From positions 22,000,828 to 22,064,827 of the forward strand of contig NC_092019.1 of NCBI RefSeq assembly GCF_042242105.1: a DNA stretch of 64,000 bases, read 5' to 3'. The DNA is from Pempheris klunzingeri (Eukaryota; Chordata; Actinopteri; Acropomatiformes; Pempheridae). Under the pieces are notes generated by a model. The model saw only the letters and a program-made list of their open reading frames with translations. It was not told the DNA's origin and searched no databases. Made by a program: the position numbers and the translations under genes. This document shows, piece after piece, positions 46,977-57,411 of the stretch (the first letter of the stretch is position 1; every line of letters starts with the position of its first letter).

Positions 46977-47379
46977 GAATAAGAGTTTCAAGGAGCAGAT
47001 CCTTTATCTCCTCAAGCGGATTGCAGGTGCTTTTTGGATTAGTTTTGGATTAGTTCAGGGTCACATAACTTTTGGTGTCGTCTTAAGAGAGCACATTTCC
47101 ACTGAATTAAAGAGTAAACTGGGGTTAAGCTGCAATAGGCACCTGGTTTTCACACATAAAAATGGACTTAAAACCTGTTACAGACTGTAATAAAAGGATA
47201 TCTGGAAACAGCTTTTGTCCTGCTGCAACATGATGTTCAATCATGTCAGGAATTTGAGTTTCTAGTTTACTTGCCAAGAAAGAAATTCCTGCAGACATGA
47301 ACAAACTTTTGTGTTTTAGCATTTGAATGTATCAGACTGTGAACATCACTCATATGTTATGTGTATATTAATGTATATA

Positions 47380-47385
47380 AATAAA
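47380..47385 (+). terminator. Polyadenylation signal of kinase copy 1
   Basis: AATAAA about 400 bases after the stop, followed within 30 bases by a GT/T-rich stretch (TACCTGTTTC, GGTTTTGTTTC). Confidence 0.6.
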
Positions 47386-47399
47386 TTCTGAAATACCTG

Positions 47400-49330
47400 T
47401 TTCAATTGCACAGGTTTTGTTTCTTTGGGGTGATTTATGCTCATATTTATTACCTTTGTTCACTAGATTGTTTTTGCATTTTCTCTTGTAATAATCAGAA
47501 AATGTGAGCGGGTCAGAAAGAGGCGAACACTATAGGTGATGGTTATATATATAACAGTGGCTCTCGCATGGGATTTAGCATAGAACAAACAAATTAGAAT
47601 ATAACACTGGTTTTCTTATGGCTGAATTTATGGGCGGCATGCTTCTTTTATGAGTCAATAAAGTCTCACACTGATGATCACATGTCTAATGCCTGCTGAC
47701 CGAACAATGAAAAGATGTAAAAATTCCTCAGATAATGGAAAATCTTTGATATTGTTTGTTTCTTAACTTGAATTCTCAAACTTCCATCTCAAACTTAAAG
47801 GTTTCAATTAAATTTGGTTGAGAGTTGGGCAAAGAAAATGAGTTTTGGTGGTCCAAATCATCTCTATGTAGCTGTTTGTACTTTACACTTAGCCCTTCAT
47901 CCACTTTTCACCAAACTTGATACAGAACAGTCAATTGTTTTGTTTAGAACAGGTAGAGCTCTTGAGAACAAGGCAACTCAAGGCAAAATGTGACAGTTTA
48001 TTACCTAAACGTAGGTAGGACTCGTAAAATATCATAAATGTCATTTTTTTGCTTGGCAACCTATGAGCCATTCATTCATTCTCAAAATTGTTAATTTAAT
48101 CAAATCATTTACTTGACTAATGGTTTCTGATCAGAGCTCAGACACACGAAACCAAAGGCACTGTTCCTTATTCTACTGAGGCTTTTAAAAACCAGGAGAG
48201 CTTGTTTCATAGTCCATCGCTTTGTTTGTGTAACACTGCTGCAGTAATGAACTGCATCTGAACCCGCCACCATCTAGTAATTGGCATCCGCTTCCTTCAG
48301 ACATCGACACTGATGACTGCACTGAACTCCACACAGTGCGCTCACTGTGTTCAGTGTGTCAGATTACACCTGTTTTTGCATAATCTAACATTTACAAGAA
48401 GAAACCTTAAAAAGAAATACACCACAGTATAAGTGCAAAAGTATTATTAGCTAAATGTATCTATAAATACCACTGCATGAATAGTGATGCATTAATGTTG
48501 TTGCCGGTGAAGGTGGAGCTGATGTCCACTGCTTTGCATACTGCAGGGTAGTTTAATCCATAATAATACGTTGATTTAGATGGATTGTATTAATAATCTC
48601 ACTCTGCAAAGTAACTACCGTTATAAAAATAAATGTTGTGGAGCAAAAAGTATTTCACTCTGTACATAAAGTGGCAGAAAATGGAAATACACAAGCACAA
48701 GTACCTCAAAACTTATTTTTGTGCAGTACTTGAGCAAATATACTGAGTCACTTACAGATCACTAAAGCGTGATCTGTATATCTGGAGCATTTTGTCTATC
48801 TAAGCCACAGATTGTGAGGAAGTGGGACACGTGGTTTCCTCTGAAGAGTTGTGTCTGCATAGACAATGCTACATAGTGATTTCTGTAGACGTGTATGTTG
48901 GTCACATAAAACAGACAAATCTGCAGGGCATGCTTATGGGCTTTTCTGTGAAATTCTAATTCAACAAAAAAGATCTTACAGGCCCCGGTCTCTGAAGGGA
49001 TTCTTTCTGTGATGTTGTCAGACACACAGAACAACAACCTGAGCCTGTCAGTGGCAAAAACAAGGACTTTTAGTGGACGTTATTTGATCTGGTACAGCCT
49101 GTACCCTTTCCATTCTCGGCTGCCAGGCAGAGGCGATCTACTGGACCATTTCACCAAGTGTTTGCAGGTGCCAGTCATTTCGAACCCAAAATATGTGTAA
49201 AAAAAATGGGGCCCAGGTTTAGAAAATGCCAGAGTAACCGTTTCATAAACGGAACATTCAACTCACACTTGAATATGACGTCAACTGTTGGTTGATGTAA
49301 ATATACCAACATGTTTCATGTTCCTTTTGC
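47400..49330. other. Noncoding spacer between kinase copy 1 and the Ig remnant
   Basis: AT-rich, no supported gene. Short ORFs lack splice context or motif. Confidence 0.5.
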
Positions 49331-49339
49331 TCCATTCTC

Positions 49340-49620
49340 AGTGAAAACGACTGGGTACACTGTCCAATAGACCAGATCAGACCAGCGTCATCTCATCAAA
49401 CACCAAGCATAGGTATTTATCTATGGCACAAAGCACCAAGGTCACATTCCCTCTGGGGGGGAAAGAACTGCACTCTGACGTAGCGTGAGAAAATACTCAC
49501 GCACATGATATAAAATTCACCGTCTGTGTGACAAAAGACCTAAATGATGCTGGTGACACTTACTGCGGATGGATATCTATCCATGGAGGCTGCTGGCAGC
49601 ACCAGTAAACATGACAAATG
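49340..49620 (+). pseudogene. Degenerate Ig V-set exon remnant
   Basis: The frame at 49516 reads FTVCVTKDLNDAGDTYCGW, the end of an immunoglobulin V domain with the D-x-G-x-Y-C signature, in the style of fish CD300/pIgR-like receptors (F-x-V-x-I-x-D-L...DAGTYWCG). Upstream, SVKTTGYTVQ in a related frame at about 49340-49370 resembles the first beta strand, but stops and frameshifts lie between. No signal peptide or membrane exon was found nearby. Confidence 0.55.
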
Positions 49621-49639
49621 ACTGTCAGAGGACGACGTC

Positions 49640-51500
49640 TCGCCCGGCTTCTTAGGTCATGTTTGTCATTGTTTAGGGGTTTTTTTTAATTTACATTCTA
49701 CAACTGTATCGCACTCATTTCTCTCCTGTAAGTCATAAGTCATTTCCTGCATTTGTGTGTTTCCCACCTGTGTGACTGCCTGATTAGTTTCACCTAATTC
49801 ACCCTCATTATCCCCCCCTTCTTCTGTCTGTCTGTCAGTCTGTGTGATTTCCTCTCTCTGTGCCAGTCTCTCTGTCATATGCTCCAGGATATCTCTAACT
49901 GTGTTCAGTTTTCCTTAAGTCTTTTTGCCTTGTCTTTGACAAATTAGTTCTCCAGACTGATCACCTGTGCACTTAAACGCCGTTTTTGACTCCAACAGCC
50001 CCGATATTCGAGTTGGTCCCTTTTCTTTGTCTGCACCAATTGTTACACTCTTCAAATAAATCCCAGCACGGCCTCCATCGAACTGTTGGCTCTTAGCAGG
50101 TTGGTTATTTACAGACAACACTCAGCCTAATGCTATCCAATAAATGTCCAGATATGGAATGTCTGGCCACAGTGTCAGGGTATTGATCTACTAGAATGGG
50201 ACTAAGACTAAGGGGGTATGACAGCTCGGATCAACCTCAATTAATCACAGCATCGTGAACGCTCAGGCTGGGCCAAGGTCACAAAATAATTATCAAAGTT
50301 GATTGAACCAAGGTTTGTTCAAAACTGTAATCAGAACACGCATTAAACTGCACCGACATCTACAGAATTGTTATTTATCTATCCACTGAAAAGAGACGTG
50401 GCTGTCGTCTTTTGAAGCACATACAGTGAGTGCCGCTCTGCTCTATTGCTGCACCGGTTTGCATACATGAGACATGACCATGCAGGCAGTTGCACACAAA
50501 AATGCAGAACATCAAAATATAGTGACAGAAAATACAAAGCCATGTCTATCAAGTCCATCAAATACAAATTGCAAAATACTAAATTATTTCGTATTTTAAA
50601 TGCATAATTTAAATAAATTATATAGTTATGATGATTCAGAACAAGGGGCAGAGGTGTTTCTCATAAGAACTTAAAAACAGCCACACGTTTGGATGGCAGA
50701 AATAGAAAAGCGGCAGGTGAAAGAGACAAAAAATGAAATGAAGAATGAAACAAATGCCGCAGGAATAGACATAGCGCGCAGGTATGCTGACATTTGAGCG
50801 ACTACTACTAAAAGCACAGATGGCTACAGCTGATACTGATGGGAACGTCAGCGTGGCAAATGTCTGTACTAGATTTTGTGCCAAAAACACTTTCATTTTC
50901 ACCCCTGGGTGTGGTTTGCTGTATGAGGAGATGTAAAGATTCCATGCAGGTTATTTTTCCTTCAGAAGCAGATACTTACACAAGGAAAGAAGGTTAGTGT
51001 CCTTGGTAGAACTTAAGTCGACCTTAAATTGGGTTTTACATTAATTTTTCATTTGTGACCAAAGCTAATGTTCTTAAAAAGTCTTAATTTGATTTGTTGA
51101 ACTTGATCTGCACTGATTATTCCACATTCATCGTCTGAAGACTTAAATACATAAAGACATACATGTATGTTATTTGTATGTTGGTTAGGGTTCGTTTGTT
51201 TAACATCTTACCCCTAGTAAGATGTTAAACAAATTTTCATCACATAGTCAAATTTCATGAGAGGTGAATATATTTTAGAGTGCTGTAAACATTTTGAGGG
51301 GCGAAATAAGTGGATATTGCTTGTACATCTCTGTTTAAATGTCAAGTAAAACTCTAGTAATCTTTGCACTTTTATGATATATATGAACGAAGGCCAAAAA
51401 GCGAGTGTCTATTTTTTTTACAGCATGATCCGGCTTGACAGCATTCCTCTCTGAGTGGGATGAAATGATAACCAATTTCCCATCAGTCTTTTTAGAGCAG
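49640..51500. other. Noncoding spacer before kinase copy 2
   Basis: No supported gene. AT-rich, no clear repeat family identified. Confidence 0.5.
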
Positions 51501-52699
51501 TCTGTCTTTCATGTTAATGGAATGTGATCCTCCTTTTTAAGATGGCCAGTTATGAGGGCAAAGGCGCTACGGCGAAGGTTTACAAAGAGATGTACAATGG
51601 ACAGTGGGCTGCAGTGAAGAAGGTTCACGGAAACTTGGTGGCCCGTCATGACATGGACAGAGAGTATGAAATTTATAAGTGAGTAAGACAGGATTGATCA
51701 GAAAGCTAAACTAAAGTCCCTGAGAGCATTTTTCAGCATTCTGATCTCTCCGCTTTCTTACCTTTTACATCCCCATGGCTCATGTTCACAGGAGAGCCAA
51801 GCATCCCAACATCATAAAGCTTGTGGCGAGACCCATAATGCATCACGATTAGATGTGGCACATTCCAATGGAGTTCATCTTTGGAGAAGACTTGGAGAAG
51901 ATCATGTTCCATCCAAGGAGCTCAAGCATACGGGTACTGTACAGACAACAGGCATTTCGGTTGTCACTGTCAGAAAAGCAGAGATGTTACTAGTAAGATA
52001 AAAGATGGCTCCCTCCCAGTAAGCCATGATGGTCCCTGGACCCTGAAACTGAACCAGCTAAATGGAATTCAGCCTGAATGATTAACTGATGATTCACTTT
52101 TAATCACACGTGTGCTTTTCCCACTGTGGTACAGCGTTGATCGGAGTAAGAACTGTGTATTAATGTGAGATATTTTTCCTTCTTAGCTTACCACAGCAAT
52201 CAAGAGCAAAATCATCACAGGGATGTGTGAAGGGCTGCTTCACCTCCACAACAATGACATTGTGCACCAAGACCTCAAGCCTGACAATATCATGGTATGT
52301 TAATTCTGAAATGTGAATTAGGTTTAGCCCCGCCTGGTATATATTCAACATCAGTAGCAGCACTAATTGTTGGGTTAGTGGAACTAGCTGAAATGGCAGA
52401 GGTTCCTGGTTCGCTCGCTGAGGTGATGGAAGGTATCCACAAACGAGGGAGCGCTATACAGTAAGAATTTATCTGCAGCACGATTTTACAGTACGACTTA
52501 TATATATTACAGAGGCATTAATATTTATGATTATAGCTGTTGGGACAATATGTTCCCCTGAGGAAAAACTGTAATAACTTCATTGATTCCTTGACTTTTC
52601 ACTAAGCACACAGTCAGGTCAAATCTTTAATGTGTCTAATACTTCTGATTTATGAACAAAAACTAATATCATTCACATTAAGATCAACTTATGCTAATC

Positions 52700-52880
52700 A
52701 GGAAATGTTAGCATGCATAGTTAACATGACATTATACCCGCCTAACATCAGCATGCTAACATTTAGGTGAAAGCACCCTCCTTACTATGCCTGCAGCCTT
52801 ACAGAGCTGCTAGCACTCACAGAATCTTGAATTAAATGTCACTTATAAATTTCCAAATTTTAGCCATCCATTTAATTGTT
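52700..52880. repeat. Fish interspersed repeat fragment
   Basis: TTAGCATGCATAGTTAACAT, CAGCATGCTAACATTTAGGT, AGAGCTGCTAGCACTCACAG, then AGCCATCCATTTAATTGTTG. Typical fish repeat wording. It abuts the left boundary of the tandem duplication. Confidence 0.5.
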
Positions 52881-52980
52881 GATGGGCCATTTTACTCAAA
52901 ACCACTTCATGGTGGCGTAAGTAAGGGGATCACCAAAGCCACCAGGATGCATGATACAAACTGGGAATTTGTATCTTTGT

Positions 52981-53093
52981 CCAAACATTTGTTTTCTTGC
53001 ATGCTGAAGGAGCACAGCTTTGTATTTTTATTTCTTAGATTTGAACCATGCGTATTGGGAAGGGGATATATGCCTCTGTCCACTCACATTGGC
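52981..53093. repeat. Short direct repeat R, copy 1
   Basis: AAACATTTGTTTTCTTGCAT through TGTCCACTCACATTG. It recurs about 95% identical by eye at 54901-55012, and again in the second unit (55257-55369 and 57177-57288). It brackets each terminal kinase exon. Confidence 0.9.
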
Positions 53094-54900
53094 TAGAAGA
53101 ATATGACATGGCCTTTTTCAAGCCCCAACCATTTCAAAACAGTAAAAGGGGCACTGAGAAAACACAAATACAGAAATCTGTCATGTGAAATAATTAAAAA
53201 AAACTGTTGTAACTTTGGCAGAACATTGCACGTTCATGTCAGACTTGGAAATTGGCTGAGAAAACATGTTTACGGGCCTTTAAGCCTCTGTTTGACTGTG
53301 GGTTCTGAACAGCTGTCGAACATCCATGATATCATTTGACATTACATGAAAAGTTGTTCAATCAAACATCTTAACGCCAAATTTTTGGATATTCTCACCC
53401 AGGTGGAGAGCGACACTTACAGGCCTGTGATCATTGACATGGGTTTTGCGAAGTTTTACCGCAATGGCCAAAACTCTGCTCAAGATAGGGGAAATAAAGC
53501 CTATGCAGCCCCAGAGATCCTCAGAGAACCCAGGGCTGAGCGAGACCTTCGCTCAGACGTGTGGGCAATGGGTAAGATCATCGCTGAGCTTCTGATTGGA
53601 GAGAGGATTCACGCAAAGTCAGCTAAGCCTGCTCACATACAGGATACCCTGGGGGGAAATGTCTACTGTGACGTGGTCAGTAGGATGCTGGAGGGCAGTC
53701 CAATACCGAGGGCCACTATGGCACAGGTAATCGGTGAAATAAGAGCAGCTGGGAGGGCCGCAGTTGAGCACCAGTCGATGTCCATACCGAGCTCTGTGTC
53801 TGTCCAGCAGAGTCGGCGAGGTAGGGAGTGGGATGGATTCTCACTGCCCAGAAGATCTCCTCAGCTCCTGCCTCCAAATTTCAGAATGCCAGATAATTTA
53901 CCCCACAACGGCACTGTCGCATTTAATTATGTTAAATTTGGCCATGATGGGAAACCATCAACAACCACACAGGGTGAGATGAGAATCAGGAGAGGCACCC
54001 CGCTCGATGCTTGGTGGACAACCGTGACTCCTGAACAATGTTCGCTAGATGATTAGCTAATGTTCCTCTTTTTGGGAGCTGAATACTCCCTGGCTCCGCA
54101 GCAAGCCCCTTTGAGAACTGAATCAGCGTCAAGTTCTGTGATTGGCTCTTTATGTTTTCTGTTAACCAGGGCTGTGTTACAATAGTCATAAAAATCACAC
54201 CCTTCCTAAACATGTTTCTTGTCACGAGGCAAGGAAGGAAAGAAAAGAAGTGAAGCAGAATTCATAAGCGGTGCTGAGAGAAGCCCACTGCACTTAGAAT
54301 CGGCTCCACAGTTCGCTCAGTTAGGAAACTTCCTGAGGAAAAAAGATTATTCGACCGCAGCCCAGATTTAAGTCATTACCTTTGAGAGATTTATACATAT
54401 TTCCAATACAGGGGCTTTTTATTCTGGGGGGAAATACATTACTGATTACTGACTCTAGAACTACATGGTGCTTTTCTTTTCTTTCATTTTCAGTAAGCTA
54501 TTTAGGTAGTTAATGTAGGCTGTTCAATATTTCTCCAGGTTGAAAATCTGAGGAAAAGGCCATTTATGCATTTGTCCAAATGTAGGAAAGGTATATTTAA
54601 AATGATCAATATAACTGTTGAAACTTCTCATTTCTGACTATGTCTAACAGAATTTGGTATATTATAAACTCTATGGGTAGAATTTATGGCAGAGTTGCTG
54701 AATTTAAACTCAGCAGATTGTACTTCTTGCCTGTAAATTTGTTGCCATTATGTTAAGTGCTGATTCTGAATGAATCCTTACAGCAGCTGAACAAATGATA
54801 GCTTGCACGCAGAAACTTCTTCAGACATGATCTAATCAGAGGATGGAGGTTTTCATTCATTGATTGTGTGTTAGATCTCTTGAGGGCTCCCTTGCTTTGT

Positions 54901-55012
54901 TCAAACATTTGTTTTCTAGCATGCTGAAGGAGCGCAGCTTTGTATTTTTATTTCTTAGATTTGAACCATGTGTATTGTGAAGGGGATATATGCTTCTGTC
55001 CACTCACATTGT
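54901..55012. repeat. Short direct repeat R, copy 2
   Basis: Second copy of the 110-bp repeat flanking the terminal exon of kinase copy 2, about 1.9 kb from copy 1 in the same orientation. Confidence 0.9.
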
Positions 55013-55163
55013 TTTAAAACACAAAACAGTAAAAGAATTGATTGTGAAAAAGATCATTTGACCTGGAAATCATTTGAACAATCAGTTTATTAATGAATTT
55101 AAGGCCACTCTGGACTGTGCAGAATTCATAAAGAGACTCACAGAGACAGTCTCTTGTTACAGC

Positions 55164-57411
55164 CATTTTACTCAAAACCACTTCATGGTGGCGTAAGTAA
55201 GGGGATCACCAAAGCCACCAGGATGCATGATACAAACTGGGAATTTGTATCTTTGTCCAAACATTTGTTTTCTTGCATGCTGAAGGAGCACAGCTTTGTA
55301 TTTTTATTTCTTAGATTTGAACCATGCGTATTGGGAAGGGGATATATGCCTCTGTCCACTCACATTGGCTAGAAGAATATGACATGGCCTTTTTCAAGCC
55401 CCAACCATTTCAAAACAGTAAAAGGGGCACTGAGAAAACACAAATACAGAAATCTGTCATGTGAAATAATTAAAAAAAACTGTTGTAACTTTGGCAGAAC
55501 ATTGCACGTTCATGTCAGACTTGGAAATTGGCTGAGAAAACATGTTTACGGGCCTTTAAGCCTCTGTTTGACTGTGGGTTCTGAACAGCTGTCGAACATC
55601 CATGATATCATTTGACATTACATGAAAAGTTGTTCAATCAAACATCTTAACGCCAAATTTTTGGATATTCTCACCCACGTGGAGAGCGACACTTACAGGC
55701 CTGTGATCATTGACATGGGTTTTGCGAAGTTTTACCGCAATGGCCAAAACTCTGCTCAAGATAGGGGAAATAAAGCCTATGCAGCCCCAGAGATCCTCAG
55801 AGAACCCAGGGCTGAGCGAGACCTTCGCTCAGACGTGTGGGCAATGGGTAAGATCATCGCTGAGCTTCTGATTGGAGACAGGATTCACGCAAAGTCAGCT
55901 AAGCCTACTCACATACAGGATACCCTGCGGGGAAATGTCTACTGTGACGTGGTCAGTAGGATGCTGGAGGGCAGTCCAATACCGAGGGCCACTATGGCAC
56001 AGGTAATCGGTGAAATAAGAGCAGCTGGGAGGGCCGCAGTTGAGCACCAGTCGATGTCCATACCGAGCTCTGTGTCTGTCCAGCAGAGTCGGCGAGGTAG
56101 GGAGTGGGATGGATTCTCACTGCCCAGAAGATCTCCTCAGCTCCTGCCTCCAAATTTCAGAATGCCAGATAATTTACCCCACAACGGCACTGTCGCATTT
56201 AATTATGTTAAATTTGGCCATGATGGGAAACCATCAACAACCACACAGGGTGAGATGAGAATCAGGAGAGGCACCCCGCTCGATGCTTGGTGGACAACCG
56301 TGACTCCTGAACAATGTTCGCTAGATGATTAGCTAATGTTCCTCTTTTTGGGAGCTGAATACTCCCTGGCTCCGCAGCAAGCCCCTTTGAGAACTGAATC
56401 AGCGTCAAGTTCTGTGATTGGCTCTTTATGTTTTCTGTTAACCAGGGCTGTGTTACAATAGTCATAAAAATCACACCCTTCCTAAACATGTTTCTTGTCA
56501 CGAGGCAAGGAAGGAAAGAAAAGAAGTGAAGCAGAATTCATAAGCGGTGCTGAGAGAAGCCCACTGCACTTAGAATCGGCTCCACAGTTCGCTCAGTTAG
56601 GAAACTTCCTGAGGAAAAAAGATTATTCGACCGCAGCCCAGATTTAAGTCATTACCTTTGAGAGATTTATACATATTTCCAATACAGGGGCTTTTTATTC
56701 TGGGGGGAAATACATTACTGATTACTGACTCTAGAACTACATGGTGCTTTTCTTTTCTTTCATTTTCAGTAACCTATTTAGGTAGTTAATGTAGGCTGTT
56801 CAATATTTCTCCAGGTTGAAAATCTGAGGAAAAGGCCATTTATGCATTTGTCCAAATGTAGGAAAGGTATATTTAAAATGATCAATATAACTGTTGAAAC
56901 TTCTCATTTCTGACTATGTCTAACAGAATTTGGTATATTATAAACTCTATGGGTAGAATTTATGGCAGAGTTGCTGAATTTAAACTCAGCAGATTGTACT
57001 TCTTGCCTGTAAATTTGTTGCCATTATGTTAAGTGCTGATTCTGAATGAATCCTTACAGCAGCTGAACAAATGATAGCTTGCACGCAAAAACTTCTTCAG
57101 ACATGATCTAATCAGAGGATGGAGGTTTTCATTCATTGATTGTGTGTTAGATCTCTTGAGGGCTCCCTTGCTTTGTTCAAACATTTGTTTTCTAGCATGC
57201 TGAAGGAGCGCAGCTTTGTAATTTTATTTCTTAGATTTGAACCATGTGTATTGTGAAGGGGATATATGCTTCTGTCCACTCACATTGTTTTAAAACACAA
57301 AACAATAAAAGAATTGATTGTGAAAAAGATCATTTGACCTGGAAATCATTTGAACAATCAGTTTATTAATGAATTTAAGGCCACTCTGGACTGTGCAGAA
57401 TTCATAAAGAG
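55164..57411. repeat. Tandem duplication unit B
   Basis: Second copy of 52888-55135. The right boundary lies at the CATAAAGAG shared end, after which sequences diverge. A 28-bp stretch (55136-55163) separates the units. Confidence 0.97.
55679..56332 (+). pseudogene. Kinase copy 3: orphan terminal exon, acceptor lost
   Basis: Duplicate of the last exon of copy 2 (C-lobe from VESDTYRPVIIDMGFAKF to the TAG). No N-lobe or catalytic-loop exons precede it, only the duplicated intron piece. The acceptor CTCACCCAG of copy 2 (AG at 53401-53402) is CTCACCCAC here (C at 55678), so normal splicing into it should fail. Three coding differences from copy 2, all amino-acid changing: E to D at 55879, A to T at 55907 and G to R at 55928. 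At the last site copy 1 also has Gly (KETLGDQ), so the orphan carries the derived state. The frame is still open, consistent with a very recent duplication. Confidence 0.88.

Larger units (their letters stand above)
51542..54056 (+). pseudogene. Divergent Ser/Thr kinase, copy 2, with in-frame stop
   Basis: Same four-exon, same-phase structure as copy 1: 51542-51678, 51792-51933, 52187-52294 and 53403-54056. The model would be about 346 aa, but codon 66 is TAG (51850-51852), between ARPIMHHD and MWHIPMEFIFGEDLE, where copy 1 has ALTDGKWIIPLEF. Landmarks otherwise remain: GKGATAKV loop (last Gly is Ala), AAVKK, helix-C Glu, VHQDLKPDNIM, IIDMGFAKF (DMG for DFG), AYAAPE and RSDVWAMGKIIAEL. The Ser-Pro repeat tail is absent and the end is shorter. 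All splice sites look intact (GTGAGT, GTACTG, GTATGT; AG acceptors). It could be a recent pseudogene, an allele, or a sequencing error at one base; the rest of the frame is open, so loss would be young. Confidence 0.75.
52888..55135. repeat. Tandem duplication unit A (period 2276 bp)
   Basis: Starts CCATTTTACTCAAAACCACT and ends CAGAATTCATAAAGAG; repeated at 55164-57411 with only a handful of single-base differences. It contains the terminal kinase exon, its upstream intron piece and about 1 kb of 3' flank. Confidence 0.97.

Noticed and set aside
51850..51852. Programmed readthrough or selenocysteine-type recoding at the kinase stop
   Set aside because: The codon is TAG, not TGA, and I saw no structure arguing for recoding; pseudogene or base error is simpler.
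53103..53339. ORF repeated exactly at 55379-55615
   Set aside because: Conserved only because the whole 2.25-kb unit is duplicated; it lies in intron sequence upstream of the acceptor and has no motif.
52888..55135. LTR-like element bounded by the 110-bp direct repeats
   Set aside because: The interior is a kinase exon plus flank, with no retroelement genes or primer-binding site; the repeats do not have TG...CA ends.
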